From NCBI RefSeq assembly GCF_023573145.1, contig NZ_CP097635.1, positions 930,001 through 994,000 of the forward strand: a stretch of DNA of 64,000 bases. The letters run 5' to 3'. Positions 49,070 to 60,819 of this stretch are shown in pieces; the first letter of the stretch is position 1; each line of letters opens with the position of its first letter. The notes beneath the pieces were generated by a model, which did not search any database, had not been told where the DNA came from, and saw nothing but the letters and a program-made list of their open reading frames with translations. The position numbers and the translations under genes were made by a program. Origin of the DNA: Aquincola tertiaricarbonis (GTDB lineage Bacteria > Pseudomonadota > Gammaproteobacteria > Burkholderiales > Burkholderiaceae_C).

Positions 49070-50708
49070 AGTTGGCCCTGCGAAATCCATTTCCAGCGTG
49101 CCGACACGGCCATGTGATCGCAAGAGCGGCAGCGGTCACGGCTCCAGCGCGACTTCAGCGCAGGAGACTGGATGACGCAGCACTTCCGCCATGGCCGCCG
49201 CATACAGCGCCATCGCGGACAAGGCCAACAAAACGCCACCCAGGCCCAGCCGGGCGATGGCCCGCAGCAGCCAGCGGATGTTGAAGCCCGCCGCGCACAG
49301 CACCGCATGCAGCGCGTCGCCTTCCGCGCCCTTGAGCCAGCACCGGTCCATCCGGTGGTCGGCCTTGGTGTGGCCGATCAACGGTTCGATGGCCTGTCTG
49401 CGCTTCAACCAAGTCCGCTGCCTGGGGCTGAGCGACTTGAACTTGCCGCGGTGGATCACCTCCACCGGCGCCACGTCCTTGTCCACGCCCCGGTAGCCCA
49501 GGTCCACGATGGCGGCGGTGGGCTTGACGCCGATGTCCTGCAGCAGGTTGGTGGTCTGCTCGATCTGCGCGGCCAGCGTGTGGCCGTCGTACGGGTTGCC
49601 TGGGAAGCTGCGCGCGCCCACCATCAGGCCGTGCTGGTGGGTGACGGCTAGGCTCACCTTCACGCCGAACTCGTAGGGCTGGCGGGCCTTGCCCTTGCCG
49701 ATGCACTCGGCCTCCGGTGCGTGCAGGGCATACAGCTTGTTCTTGTCCTTGGGCCGCTGCCGGTGGATGCGCTCGGCGCGCTCAACCCAGGTGTCCAAAC
49801 TGGCGCGGGTCTCGTCGGCCAGGCCGCCCATCTTGCGGCGCACCTCGCGCAGCAGTCGGCCCAGGATCGTGCGCTGGCGCTTGAGCACGGCCCGCAGCCG
49901 CTTGAACTGCTTGGCATGGGCATAACCGCCCGCGCGCCGTCGCAGCGTCTGGCCCTCGTGCTGGTGGGTCTGCTTGAGCTGGATGCCCGCGCGCTTGGCC
50001 AGCCGGGCGATCTTCTCGCGCGCCAGCTCCAGCAGCCGGCTGTCGGTGGGGTGGGCGATGGCCTTGCTCTGCACGGTGGAGTCCACGATCACGCGCTCGA
50101 ACTCGGTCTTCTTGACTGCGCCCATGGCCACCGCCGCCTCGATGGTGGTCTTGAGCAACTGCTCGACACCGGCCTCGCCCAGCACCCGACGGAAGCGGCT
50201 GATCTGCGCCGGGTCACAGGGCAGGCGCGGCTCAAAGTAGACCTGCCCGCTGAAGAACTGGAAGTACACGTCCTGCGACCAGCGCACGACCACCGACTCG
50301 TCGCTCTCGTTGTAGGCGTGCTTGAGGTACAGCAGCGCCACCATCAGCCGGATGGGCAAACGCGGGCGGCCGGCGTTGCTGACGCCGGCACCGGCCACCG
50401 CCAGGCTGGGGCCGAACAGGTCAGAGCCTTCCACCGGCCGGCCCTTGCGATCCCGGTGCGCGAACACCGGCGCCAGCGAAGCCTCGATCTGCGCCCACGG
50501 CATGCGCGTGGCCAGCACCGCCAGCGCGTGGCGCAGGTCGATCATCTGATCGAGCCGGGCGCGAAAGAAGTCGTCGGTGGCCATCGGTGGTGACTCCAGA
50601 ACTCCCAGAAACCGACGTCCATTGGAATGCTTCCCGGGAGACTTCACCATCGGAAATCACCCGAAAGTCGTTTCAGGACAACGACTTGGGAGCTTTGCAG
50701 GGCCGACT
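49070..50708 (-). mobile_element. IS5-related insertion sequence with 482-residue transposase
   Basis: 1639 bp. The left end reads AGTTGGCCCTGCGAAATCC and the right end, on the minus strand, AGTCGGCCCTGCAAAGCTCC. GCTT is duplicated at 49066-49069 and 50709-50712. It sits in the HD-GYP gene between the DUF3391 and HD domains. The reading frame of the host gene is restored when the element is removed. Confidence 0.9.
49136..50584 (-). CDS. IS5/IS1182-type DDE transposase
   Basis: A 482-residue transposase: DUF772-type N-terminus (LPIRLMVALLYLKHAYNESD), catalytic residues in RVIVDSTVQSKAIAHP, AIVDLGYRGVDKD and IEPLIGHTKADHRMDR, and a long basic insertion (FKRLRAVLKRQRTILGRLL). It is different from the 323-residue IS5 copies. 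The ATG at 50584 has GGAG eight bases upstream; a longer frame reaches 50650. The exact IS5 subgroup was not fixed. Confidence 0.92.
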   Translation of the reverse strand: MATDDFFRARLDQMIDLRHALAVLATRMPWAQIEASLAPVFAHRDRKGRPVEGSDLFGPSLAVAGAGVSNAGRPRLPIRLMVALLYLKHAYNESDESVVVRWSQDVYFQFFSGQVYFEPRLPCDPAQISRFRRVLGEAGVEQLLKTTIEAAVAMGAVKKTEFERVIVDSTVQSKAIAHPTDSRLLELAREKIARLAKRAGIQLKQTHQHEGQTLRRRAGGYAHAKQFKRLRAVLKRQRTILGRLLREVRRKMGGLADETRASLDTWVERAERIHRQRPKDKNKLYALHAPEAECIGKGKARQPYEFGVKVSLAVTHQHGLMVGARSFPGNPYDGHTLAAQIEQTTNLLQDIGVKPTAAIVDLGYRGVDKDVAPVEVIHRGKFKSLSPRQRTWLKRRQAIEPLIGHTKADHRMDRCWLKGAEGDALHAVLCAAGFNIRWLLRAIARLGLGGVLLALSAMALYAAAMAEVLRHPVSCAEVALEP

Positions 50709-51158
50709 GCTTAGAATGCCGGCACACCTGCTGTGCTTTTCGCAGCTCTTCTTGGAGACCTACCGAAGGTGCTGGTGGCAGCGTGGCTCTTAACGGTGCA
50801 GAGCTAGGGCACGAAGCGGTGGTTGTGCTCGCGACGTCAGTCGTTGCGACGGGTGGGACAGCGGTTGGCTTCTTGACGTTCCCACGTCAAGCCCAAGGCT
50901 GGTATCGATCCAACACTCATTGATACCGCTGCCGTGCGCTGCGCGTAGGTCGTCAGGATCGGTCAGCACAAAGCGCGACTTCCAGAACGGATGCCGCACC
51001 CAAGAACTATCGAAGGCGTGCAGATGCATACCCAGCTGAAGGTCAGCAACAGCGATTTTTTAAGCATAAGGGCCTGACTAAGCGACCGCTTTATCGGCTA
51101 GCAGTCACGAACCTTAGTGGATTCCCACACTTTATCGCGATGGCATCAGACTGATGGC

Positions 51159-52658
51159 CTAAGCTGCTTGTGCTTTACGCAGTCCTGCCGGGGCAATATG
51201 CAAGGCTTGTCGATACTTGGTCACCGTGCGGCGAGCCAACTTCAAACCCTGACGAGCCAGGAGTTTCGTGATATCGGAATCTGTGAGGGGTTTGTTCGCA
51301 GGCTCTTCTGCAATAAGGTCCCGCAACAGGCTACGAATAGCCTTGCCGGACATTTCGGCGCCACCCGGCATCACCATTGCTCTTGAAAAGAAGTGCTTGA
51401 GTTCATACATTCCCACGGGCGTGGAAATATACTTGTTACAAGTGACCCGAGAAACTGTAGATTGATGAACCCCGACCGCAGCGGAGATTTCACTGAGTGA
51501 CAAAGGCTTAAGCCCCATTTCCCCATAATCAATGAAATGTCTTTGGCGGTCCAATACTGCTTGAGCAACAGCCACAATCGTGCAAAATCTTTGCTCGATG
51601 TTCCGCGTCAACCACTGAGCTTCTGCCAGGTGCTCTGTGAGTCTGCCGCAGCTTCCGCGCTTATTTGACTTGTAAAGTTCGATTAGACGTCTATTGACGT
51701 GCATGCGGGGGACCACTGCGGGATTCAGGACCGCAATCCAGCGCCCGCGATGGCGCCGGGCAATCACGTCTGGCACGATGTATTGAACTTGTTCCGTGCT
51801 GTGCTGAAGCCCTGGCTTAGGATCAAAGGATCGAATAGCTGAACACGCCTTTTCAATGTCCTTTTGTGAAGCTTGCAGGTGACGCTCAAGATTGGGTAGA
51901 TCTCGATTGGCCACCAGCTTCAAGTGGCCGGAGATGATCCGCGTGGCTAGTTCCGCAACGCTGCCGTCCTCTATCTGGCGAGCTTGAAGAAGCAAGCATT
52001 CCTGCAAGGAACGCGCTCCAATGCCGACCGGATCCAGGCTTTGAACGATACCCAAAGCGTCTTGAACCTCTTGAGCGGTCGCCGGAGGGTCTAGCCATTC
52101 AGCCCCTGTTAGCAGTTCCGGGTCAGTGCGGAGGTACCCATCTTCTTCTAACAAGTCGACCAGGGCATGGGCAAGTGCCCACTGCCGCTGGCTCAGCTTC
52201 CGCAGACCGATTTGGCGATGAAGGTGGTCTGCCAGTCCGCCTGTGCTCGACGCCATGTCAACGGCCGTCACGCTGCCGCTTTCCACGCGTGCAGGTGACG
52301 CGTCCGGCCAATCATTGAGATCTGCTACCGACTCTTCGGCCCTGGTCAACGTCTCCAAGCCGTCTGCGACGTCATGAGAGGGAAGGTCGTCCTTGTTGGT
52401 TGCTATCTCTGTAGTCAGGGCGGGGCTGGCCAACGCTTCCAGCGTAGGGGGCAACGCCGGCGCGTCACCGTCGGCTTCGTCCTCCAGAAACGGGTTCCGG
52501 GCCAGTGCTTCGTTCAGCTCATGTGCATAGTCCAGTGACGACATCTGCAGCATCCTGACGGCCCGCTGCATGCGCGGAGACAGCTTCTGACTTTGAACTT
52601 GCTGCCCAACAAGGTGTAGACCAGGTGTTCCCACGTTTGACGTTCCTCCTGCCGGCAT
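51159..52658 (-). CDS. rpoN: RNA polymerase sigma-54 factor RpoN
   Basis: A 499-residue sigma-54. Region I is Gln/Leu-rich (QVQSQKLSPRMQRAVRMLQM, HELNEALARNPFLEDE), the acidic region II follows, and region III has the core-binding part, the helix-turn-helix (LSLSEISAAVGVHQSTVSRV) and the RpoN box ARRTVTKYRQ near residue 480; the family consensus is ARRTVAKYRE, so two positions vary. The start at 52658 is chosen because region I begins there. There are no ptsN, hpf or lptB neighbours, which normally surround the chromosomal rpoN, so this is probably an extra copy. It is adjacent to a broken HD-GYP gene. Confidence 0.92.
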   Translation of the reverse strand: MPAGGTSNVGTPGLHLVGQQVQSQKLSPRMQRAVRMLQMSSLDYAHELNEALARNPFLEDEADGDAPALPPTLEALASPALTTEIATNKDDLPSHDVADGLETLTRAEESVADLNDWPDASPARVESGSVTAVDMASSTGGLADHLHRQIGLRKLSQRQWALAHALVDLLEEDGYLRTDPELLTGAEWLDPPATAQEVQDALGIVQSLDPVGIGARSLQECLLLQARQIEDGSVAELATRIISGHLKLVANRDLPNLERHLQASQKDIEKACSAIRSFDPKPGLQHSTEQVQYIVPDVIARRHRGRWIAVLNPAVVPRMHVNRRLIELYKSNKRGSCGRLTEHLAEAQWLTRNIEQRFCTIVAVAQAVLDRQRHFIDYGEMGLKPLSLSEISAAVGVHQSTVSRVTCNKYISTPVGMYELKHFFSRAMVMPGGAEMSGKAIRSLLRDLIAEEPANKPLTDSDITKLLARQGLKLARRTVTKYRQALHIAPAGLRKAQAA

Positions 52659-52722
52659 CGCGTGCCGCGAGCGCGTGTGAGCAGTAGGTGTGCCCGGGCT
52701 CCCTAGGAGGCGGATGCCTTGT

Positions 52723-53895
52723 TCAGGCCGGTTGTGCCTTGACCTCTCTGATCCTGCGCGCTGACTCCAAGGCGAACCGTCTGCAGTGATCGAGGTAGCC
52801 CTTCTCATGGGTGCCCACCAAGTCGACGACGCTGTTCCACAGCCACGAGGGTGCCTCCAGCTGTCGGCTGCGGTGGCGCTTGAGTTCTCGTTTCCAGGCA
52901 AGTCGTTCGCTATCGTCCAACTGCCGAGCGTGCGCTCGCCCAACGATGCGTGCGAGGTAACGAGCGGCACGTCGCGACTCTTCAGGTGTGATGTGCGCGA
53001 ACTCCAGCTTCAGATCTTCCGGCAACAACTCGCGGACGAACACCGAGCTGGAACCCAAGCGAGCCGACACCATGCGTTCACCCAAGTGCGGTGACAGTTG
53101 CCGAGCGCCTTCGACCACTCGTTGCGCGTACTCACGCGGCATGACCGCGTCCTCATAGCGGGGGGCGGCTGCTTTCACAGCCTCCTTGATGTCTAACAGG
53201 CAAAGGTCCTGGCCTCGTGTGGCCCGGCCCCCGACGTCGAGCAGCGCGGCGTACCGGAGCTTGCCCAAAGAACTGCACCCCTTCTTCCAGTACGCCACAT
53301 CCAAGAGCTCGACAGGCGCATCGGTGGCTCGACGCCGAAGTTGGGTCGCCAGGCTCAGCAGACCAGGTTGCAGCAACAACGCTTCGATGTCCGAGCGCTC
53401 CTGCGAAGTCACGGGCCAAAACCGACGGCCAAGGGGAATGCGAACTGTCTTGCCCTGTATACGTTCCTGAGCCAGATGGCGCCATGTGCGCCGGCTGGCC
53501 TCCTTCAGCGCCACAAGAACCACCCCTGGCCGCGACTCGTTGCGATTAGGCTCGGCGACGGGGTGGAACGCCTTGCGGTACCCCACCATCATCTGTTCGA
53601 TCATCAGTGCGGTGGTAACGCCTGGAAGGTCTGAGCTCCGCACTGCCATCGCCAAAGACAAGCCAAGCCGTATCAGGTCGTGGGCCGGGTTTCCGATAAC
53701 GGTTTGATCAAAGTCACGAATTTGGATTTCCACATCGCCTTCAGCGTTTGCCACCGGCCCGAGGTTGCCAACGTGACAATCGCCGCAGATCCAATATGGA
53801 GGGACCTTCCGGCAATGCGCTGCGGGGGTTCGCGTCCAGCCATTCATAAAACTTGGCCGTTTGCCTCGCACATAGGCATGCGCTGACCGTGCCAT
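52723..53895 (-). CDS. DUF2252 protein, possibly N-terminally truncated
   Basis: A protein of about 390 residues with the DUF2252 features MARSAHAYVRGK near the start, YWICGDCHVGNLG, IQIRDFDQTVIGNPAHDLIRL and later SVFVRELLPEDLKLEF. The fold is kinase-like (CGDCHVGN with the DFD motif), but activity is unknown. Full-length members have some tens of residues before MARSAHAYVRG; here the frame upstream soon reaches a junction with a chemoreceptor remnant at about 53945-53960. A TTG at 53940 would add 15 residues. So the gene may be slightly shortened at its start. Confidence 0.8.
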   Translation of the reverse strand: MARSAHAYVRGKRPSFMNGWTRTPAAHCRKVPPYWICGDCHVGNLGPVANAEGDVEIQIRDFDQTVIGNPAHDLIRLGLSLAMAVRSSDLPGVTTALMIEQMMVGYRKAFHPVAEPNRNESRPGVVLVALKEASRRTWRHLAQERIQGKTVRIPLGRRFWPVTSQERSDIEALLLQPGLLSLATQLRRRATDAPVELLDVAYWKKGCSSLGKLRYAALLDVGGRATRGQDLCLLDIKEAVKAAAPRYEDAVMPREYAQRVVEGARQLSPHLGERMVSARLGSSSVFVRELLPEDLKLEFAHITPEESRRAARYLARIVGRAHARQLDDSERLAWKRELKRHRSRQLEAPSWLWNSVVDLVGTHEKGYLDHCRRFALESARRIREVKAQPA

Positions 53896-53959
53896 CTTGA
53901 GAGATCCACCTTCTCTATGGCAGCCCCTCTTCCAGAGCAACGAAACGCCGAACTGAACA

Positions 53960-54239
53960 AAGCCAGGCCAGGAACCGGCTTGTCGGCGATGCTGGTACCA
54001 GCATGAGCCACATCGTTGATCAGGCCCGCCGCGTCAGCCAGCTCATCGGCGAGATCTCGACCGCTGCCAGCGAGCAGCCCATCGGCATCACACAAGTGGG
54101 CAGCGCAGTGGCGAAGCTCGACACGGTCACGCAGCAAAACGCCGCGCTGGTGGAGGAGGGGGCCGCAGCGGCGGAAAGCCTAAAACTTCAGGCCACTAAG
54201 CTCAACGGCATCGTTAAACGGTTCATGCTGCACGCCTAG
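53960..54239 (+). pseudogene. C-terminal remnant of a methyl-accepting chemotaxis protein
   Basis: The last ~90 codons of an MCP signalling domain: NRLVGDAGTSMSHIVDQARR, then LIGEISTAASEQPIGITQVG and QNAALVEEGAAAAESLKLQA. In the usual glutamine/serine spot the sequence is ASEQPIG where most have SEQS or SQEQ. The sensor part, membrane segments and protein-interaction hairpin are missing; the break meets the start of the DUF2252 gene, which is on the other strand. It ends at 54239, followed by a hairpin-like GATAAGCCCAGCGGGCTTATC. Confidence 0.82.
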
Positions 54240-54254
54240 CGGAAACAAAAATGA

Positions 54255-54282
54255 ATGCCGGATAAGCCCAGCGGGCTTATCC
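54255..54282. terminator. Bidirectional hairpin between MCP remnant and hemerythrin gene
   Basis: GCCGGATAAGCCC-AGC-GGGCTTATCCGGC is a perfect inverted repeat of 13-bp arms with a 3-base loop. It lies between two converging genes and so probably ends transcription of both. There is an A-rich stretch (AAACAAAAATG) on the left, giving a T tract for leftward transcripts; on the right TTAAACC is weaker. Confidence 0.75.
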
Positions 54283-54309
54283 GGCTTAAACCGCCCCTTC
54301 CGGACATTC

Positions 54310-54855
54310 CTATGTGGCTTGCTCCAGATCCAGATCCTCGATTCCCATTTCTGTCAACAGTTCGCCCTTGCGGGTTTGAAGCTGGTCAACCATGTCGACA
54401 AGGTCAATCTTTGCGCGACGCGCTTTGGGGAACATCTCGCTTTCTTCTTCTTTGACGTGATGCTCGACGTATTCCCCAAGAACTTTGACTTTGGCGTCGA
54501 ACAGTTCGTCAGGGGTCTCGGCTGACTCGATTTGAGCGATCAAATCCTTGGCCGACGCATGCTCCACAGTGGCCTCATGAATGAGGTCAGTTTCCTTGAT
54601 TGCCGCCTTTACAGCAGGATAAAAAATCTCCTCCTCGATTTGAGCATGAACCGACAGGAGTGCGCAAATGTGGAGCGCAAGCGACTGACGCTCTTCCGCA
54701 TCCGCTTCCTGTTCAACCAGTTCTTCATACTCCTGGAAAAGTAGCTTCACCTCTCGGTGGTCCTGCGTGAGCACTTTAATGGCATCGAGTGCTTTCTTGG
54801 CCGTCGAACGCGGCTTCGAAACCTTTTTTGCAGCTGCCTTTTTTGCGGTGGCCAT
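54310..54855 (-). CDS. Hemerythrin-domain protein
   Basis: A 181-residue protein. Residues 1-25 are Lys/Ala-rich (ATAKKAAAKKVSKPRSTAKK), followed by a hemerythrin HHE domain at about 28-155 with iron ligands in LTQDHREVK, ICALLSVHAQIEEEIFYPAV, IHEATVEHASAK and YVEHHVKEEESEMFP. The family binds a diiron centre and responds to oxygen, nitric oxide or oxidants. It is 88 bases after katE on the same strand, so a shared oxidative-stress role is plausible. The ATG at 54855 is followed directly by the basic tail. Confidence 0.9.
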   Translation of the reverse strand: MATAKKAAAKKVSKPRSTAKKALDAIKVLTQDHREVKLLFQEYEELVEQEADAEERQSLALHICALLSVHAQIEEEIFYPAVKAAIKETDLIHEATVEHASAKDLIAQIESAETPDELFDAKVKVLGEYVEHHVKEEESEMFPKARRAKIDLVDMVDQLQTRKGELLTEMGIEDLDLEQAT

Positions 54856-54943
54856 GGTTTCTCCGAAAATGCTGCTGAGCAGCGGGTTGGGAAAAGAAAT
54901 TGTCAGCGACGCAGCAGCTTTAAGGAGTGCGTCGCTGACGCGC

Positions 54944-57181
<2,238 letters not shown>

Positions 57182-57488
57182 TCATCCCCTCAAAATTGTG
57201 AGCCGGCTGCTCAGCAATCGGTATGCCCGTGCTTTCACTGCGCCGTCTGGGGTTGGTGGCGTCAGTTCGCTCAGACGTGCGGCATTGAAGCGTACTGATT
57301 GATATTTATCTATCACCGCACGGTGTTGGCGGTCGATGGCGCGCTAGCAACGCGCTCAGCGCCGCGATCGCGCATGGTTATGCAGAAGATCACCCAGCAC
57401 CCGCTGCGACGCTTCAGTCACCCTCCCGGCGACCGACGTATCAGCCCAGCTTGACCGCGAAACGGTGTGACCTGGGCCGATAGGTCCG
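57182..57488. other. Upstream region of katE, no gene
   Basis: The 307 bases hold no supported gene. An AT-rich part at 57293-57316 stands out from the GC-rich surroundings and may hold the katE promoter; no named regulator site was recognised. Confidence 0.4.
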
Positions 57489-58013
57489 TCAGGCCGCGGG
57501 CGGGATGCGCAGCATCTGCCCAGGATAGATCTTGTCGGGGTGAGTGAGCATCGGCTTGTTGGCCTCGAAGATCACGGGGTACTTGTTAGGGTTGCCGTAA
57601 AACTGCTTGGCGATCTTGGACAAGTTGTCGCCCGACACCACGGTGTACCACTGCGATTCCGGCGCGGCGGCCTGCGCCACCACCAACATGTCGTTCACGC
57701 CGGCCACGTATAGAACGTTGCCGCAGCACAGCAACAACTTTTCCTTGGTGGTCTGGTCGGGCACGGTGCCGCTGACCGTCACCGTGCCAGTGGCGCCGTC
57801 GAACCTGATGTCGATGCCGTCGGTGGGCAAGTTCTGCGACTTCACGTAGTTGGTGATGGCCGCGCCGGCCTTCTCGTTCAGTGCGGCCACATCGACCGCA
57901 GGTGCGGCCGGTGCAGCGCCGGATGCGGGTGCGGCGGCCGGTGCTGCCGCCTTGGCTTCGCCGATGTGGAACAGCTTCTCGCCGGCTTCCTTGATGAATG
58001 ACATCAGACCCAT
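57489..58013 (-). CDS. BON-LysM protein, Kbp/YgaU type
   Basis: A 174-residue protein: short N-terminal helix, Ala-rich linker, BON domain at about 45-115 (IDIRFDGATGTVTVSGTVPD) and a LysM domain at the end (WYTVVSGDNLSKIAKQFYG, IYPGQMLRIP). This is the layout of Kbp (YgaU), a cytoplasmic potassium-binding protein linked to salt and stationary-phase stress. A double cysteine (LLLCCGNV) in the BON domain is unusual. There is no signal peptide. Confidence 0.9.
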   Translation of the reverse strand: MGLMSFIKEAGEKLFHIGEAKAAAPAAAPASGAAPAAPAVDVAALNEKAGAAITNYVKSQNLPTDGIDIRFDGATGTVTVSGTVPDQTTKEKLLLCCGNVLYVAGVNDMLVVAQAAAPESQWYTVVSGDNLSKIAKQFYGNPNKYPVIFEANKPMLTHPDKIYPGQMLRIPPAA

Positions 58014-58469
58014 GGGGTGCTCCTCGTGATTAATTGGCTGGTGATGTTAGGCACCAGCCATGCCCGCTGGTCAGGCGCGGATACACCCAGCGTCGTATGT
58101 CGACGAAACGCACAGTCGCCATGCGCAAAAACTCTTGGTCTTGAGAAAGTCCACCCCGGCCAGCCCGGCAAGGGCGCACGACCATCAACTATGCTTTAGG
58201 GCAACGCTTACATGGGCGCCTCCCGGATAGCAATCGACGTCTTCGCATGGTGAAGCAGGAGGCAGGGCTGCAGTCTTACATTCGGCCTGTGGTGCAGGCT
58301 CCGAAGCCTGCTGGCCCTGATGGCTTTCGCCGACGAGGCTCCCATCTGAACATCGAGCTCGGGCGCTCATATGCCCTATCGGAGTGTCCTTGTCCCGTGC
58401 CAACCTGTCTGTCCCATCACACGGGTGGTCGCTTGCTCTCCTTTGCACCGGTGGGATCCTTTGACGCCG
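58014..58469. other. Region before IS5 copy B, no gene
   Basis: No coding frame with family features and no RNA gene is seen. It ends at the CTAG target of IS5 copy B. Confidence 0.5.
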
Positions 58470-58473
58470 CTAG

Positions 58474-59658
58474 GGAAGGTCTGCACAACTACGTGCCGAT
58501 CCGAATAGCCTGACCGCCCTGCGCCAGGGATGATCACGCTCATGAAGCAGCTCGGACTTGGCCTGAACCTGTCGACGAAGAAGACCCGAAAGCGCGAGTT
58601 CCTCGAAGAGATGGAACGCGTGGTGCCGTGGTCGGCGCTGATGCAGGTGGTGGAGCCGTACTACCCCAAGGCCAAGACCGGACGGCCGCCGTTTCCCATC
58701 GAGACCATGCTGCGAGTTCACTACCTGCAGCAATGGTTCGCGCTGTCCGACCCGGCGATGGAAGAGGCGCTGCACGACATGCCCGTCTTCCGTGAGTTCG
58801 CTCGTTTGGGCGAAGGTGTCGAGCGATTGCCCGACGAGACCACCATCCTGAGGTTTCGGCACCTGCTGGAGAAGCACGATTTGGCCACCGACATGCTGCG
58901 GGTGGTCAACGACATCCTCCAGGCCAAGGGCCTGATGATGAAGAAGGGCACCGTCGTCGACGCCACCTTGATCGCCGCGCCGAGTTCGACCAAGAACGCC
59001 GAGGGCGAGCGGGACCCCGAGATGAAGCAGGCCAAGAAGGGCAACCAGTGGTACTTCGGCATGAAGGCCCACATCGGCGTGGACGCGCACTCCGGCTTGG
59101 TGCACAGCGTCGTGGGCACGGCCGCCAGCGTCAACGACGTGACGCAGGCCGGCGCACTGCTGCACGGTGACGAGGAGGTCGCCTTTGGAGACGCGGGCTA
59201 CCAAGGCGTGCACAAGCGCATCGAAGCCCAGGGGCCGCAGTGGCACGTGGCCATGCGGCCAGGGTTGCGGCGCAAGCTCAACCCGTTCATCGCGCCGCAC
59301 TTCGAGGCGCTGAGCCTGGAGAAGTGGAAGGCAAGCATCCGGGCCAAGGTCGAGCATCCGTTCCGGGTAATCAAGCGGCAGTTCGGCTACACAAAGGTTC
59401 GCTACCGAGGATTGGCCAAGAACACGGCGCAGATCGCCACGCTCTTCGCGCTGTCAAACCTGTGGATGGCGAGGCGGCAGCTGATCGGAGCGCAGGGATG
59501 AGTGCGTCCGCGGTGCCTTGCAGGGGCCTGCGGAGCGCTGCAGCAGGCCCAACCGGGGCCTCGAAGACGCCGCGAATCGCCTCGGTGCAGCCAGACGGCG
59601 GTTGGCGATCATCGAATCGGCTCGACGGGCGCATCGCATCGCGTTGTGCAGACCTTCC
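58474..59658 (+). mobile_element. IS5-family insertion sequence, copy B
   Basis: 1185 bp with ends GGAAGGTCTGCACAAC and CTAG duplicated at 58470-58473 and 59659-59662. It is near-identical to copy A and inverted relative to it. Its right flank is the very end of an IS110 transposase gene, five bases away. Confidence 0.95.
58530..59501 (+). CDS. IS5-family transposase, copy B
   Basis: A 323-residue DDE transposase, same protein sequence as copy A, with catalytic residues in VVDATLIAAPSS, GVDAHSGLV and KVEHPFRVIK. Intact and probably functional. Confidence 0.95.
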   Translation: MITLMKQLGLGLNLSTKKTRKREFLEEMERVVPWSALMQVVEPYYPKAKTGRPPFPIETMLRVHYLQQWFALSDPAMEEALHDMPVFREFARLGEGVERLPDETTILRFRHLLEKHDLATDMLRVVNDILQAKGLMMKKGTVVDATLIAAPSSTKNAEGERDPEMKQAKKGNQWYFGMKAHIGVDAHSGLVHSVVGTAASVNDVTQAGALLHGDEEVAFGDAGYQGVHKRIEAQGPQWHVAMRPGLRRKLNPFIAPHFEALSLEKWKASIRAKVEHPFRVIKRQFGYTKVRYRGLAKNTAQIATLFALSNLWMARRQLIGAQG

Positions 59659-59663
59659 CTAGC

Positions 59664-60683
59664 TCAGTTGGATTGCCAAGCCTGCGGCCGCCACTCCTGA
59701 CCTTTTGCCAATACCGCCCAGATCGTTCGCGCCAGCTTGTGGGCAATCGCCGCCACGGCGACGTTGTATGGCCTGCGCTTGAGCAGCGCGGCGAGCCAAG
59801 GCCAGTGGTCAGCTCGATCTGAACGGACGATGGCCCGGGCGCCATGCATCAGCAAGGTCCGCAAGTAAGCATCACCCCGTTTGCTGATGCCGAGTTGTCG
59901 GACGCGGCCGCCGGTGCGCGTTTGCCTCGGCACCAGGCCGATCCACGCAGCGAACTGACGTCCATCCTTGAAGACGTCGGGCGAACCCATGCTGGCCACG
60001 ATCGCAGTTGCCGTCAGCAGGCTGACGCCCGGTATCGCAGACAGCGCCTTGCATGCTGCGGTCTGCCGAAGTTGCTGCGACAGCCGGCGCTCGATCTTCG
60101 CGATGTCGGCTTCGAGGCCGTTGATCCGCTTGACCTGCTCGTCCAAGCTGTCGATGAACATCGCTGGCAGGCGCTTCTGCGCGTCCCTCAGTGCGTCAGG
60201 CAGCTCCTGCAGCAGCGCCCTGTGGCCTTCCGGGAGCACTACGCCGAACTCGTACAGCAGGCCGCGCAGCTCGTTGGTTTGCATGATGCGCATCTTCATC
60301 AGCTGGGCGCGCAAGCGGTGCAGTGACAGCACGACTTGCTAAGCTTCGTTCTTCACCGCGACGAAGACGGCACCCGGCTGCTGCCCGACTGTCCAGATGG
60401 CGTGCGCGTCCGCGGCATCGGTCTTGTTGCGCTGGACGAATGGGCGCACGGTCTTCGGAGCCAGGAGGCGGACATCGTGACCCGACTGGACAAGCTGACG
60501 ACCCCACTCGTGAGCACCGCCACAGGCCTCCATGATCACTCGAGACGGCTCCCGATTCGCGAACCAAGGCAGCATCTGCGACCGCTTGAGCTTCAGGCGT
60601 TCGATCACGCCGGTCTCCTGGTCCACCCAATGCAGCTGAAACACCTTCTTCGCAATGTCCACGGCGATGACGGTCTGGCTCAT
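59664..60683 (-). pseudogene. IS110-family transposase with in-frame amber codon
   Basis: One frame of 340 codons interrupted by TAG at 60339-60341 (FVAVKNEA-stop-QVVLSLHRLRAQL), where CAG would be expected. The N-terminal DEDD domain has AVDIAKKVFQLHW and RNKTDAADAHAIW; the C-terminal Tnp_20 domain has LSAIPGVSLLTATAIVASMG and ISKRGDAYLRTLLMHGA with the catalytic serine region. A GTG at 60332 could restart the C-terminal part. The end abuts IS5 copy B. Without suppression no full transposase is made. Confidence 0.9.
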
Positions 60684-60819
60684 GTCGCGTCCTCCGGTTC
60701 GATGGTCAGTCGGAGCCTCAACTCTGGCACGTCACTGCCGCCGGCGCACGGTCCGGCTAGCGCTGGCGTCAACTGCAGCGCATCGCTGCTGCCGAGGAGG
60801 AGGCGCCCATGCCATCTGA

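Larger units (their letters stand above)
46978..51072 (-). pseudogene. HD-GYP c-di-GMP phosphodiesterase gene split by two insertion sequences
   Basis: Three pieces make one gene. The N-terminus (50713-51072) has the DUF3391 domain (LGMHLHAFDSSWVRHPFWKS) and linker EELRKAQQVCRHSK. The middle (48860-49065) reads AVQSMLHEARLG to ALMVALGREL. The end (46978-47666) holds the HD motif LLHDMGK, the HHHERIDGTGYP box with GYP, and DAITSQRPYKAG. Removing both elements with one copy of their 4-bp duplications rejoins ...RHSK-HAVQSML... and ...GREL-GLDADGC... in frame. Two other faults exist in the N-terminal piece: A6 where A7 would join MLKK to IAVADLQLG, and a frame change after GLDV. It would have degraded cyclic di-GMP. 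Confidence 0.88.
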
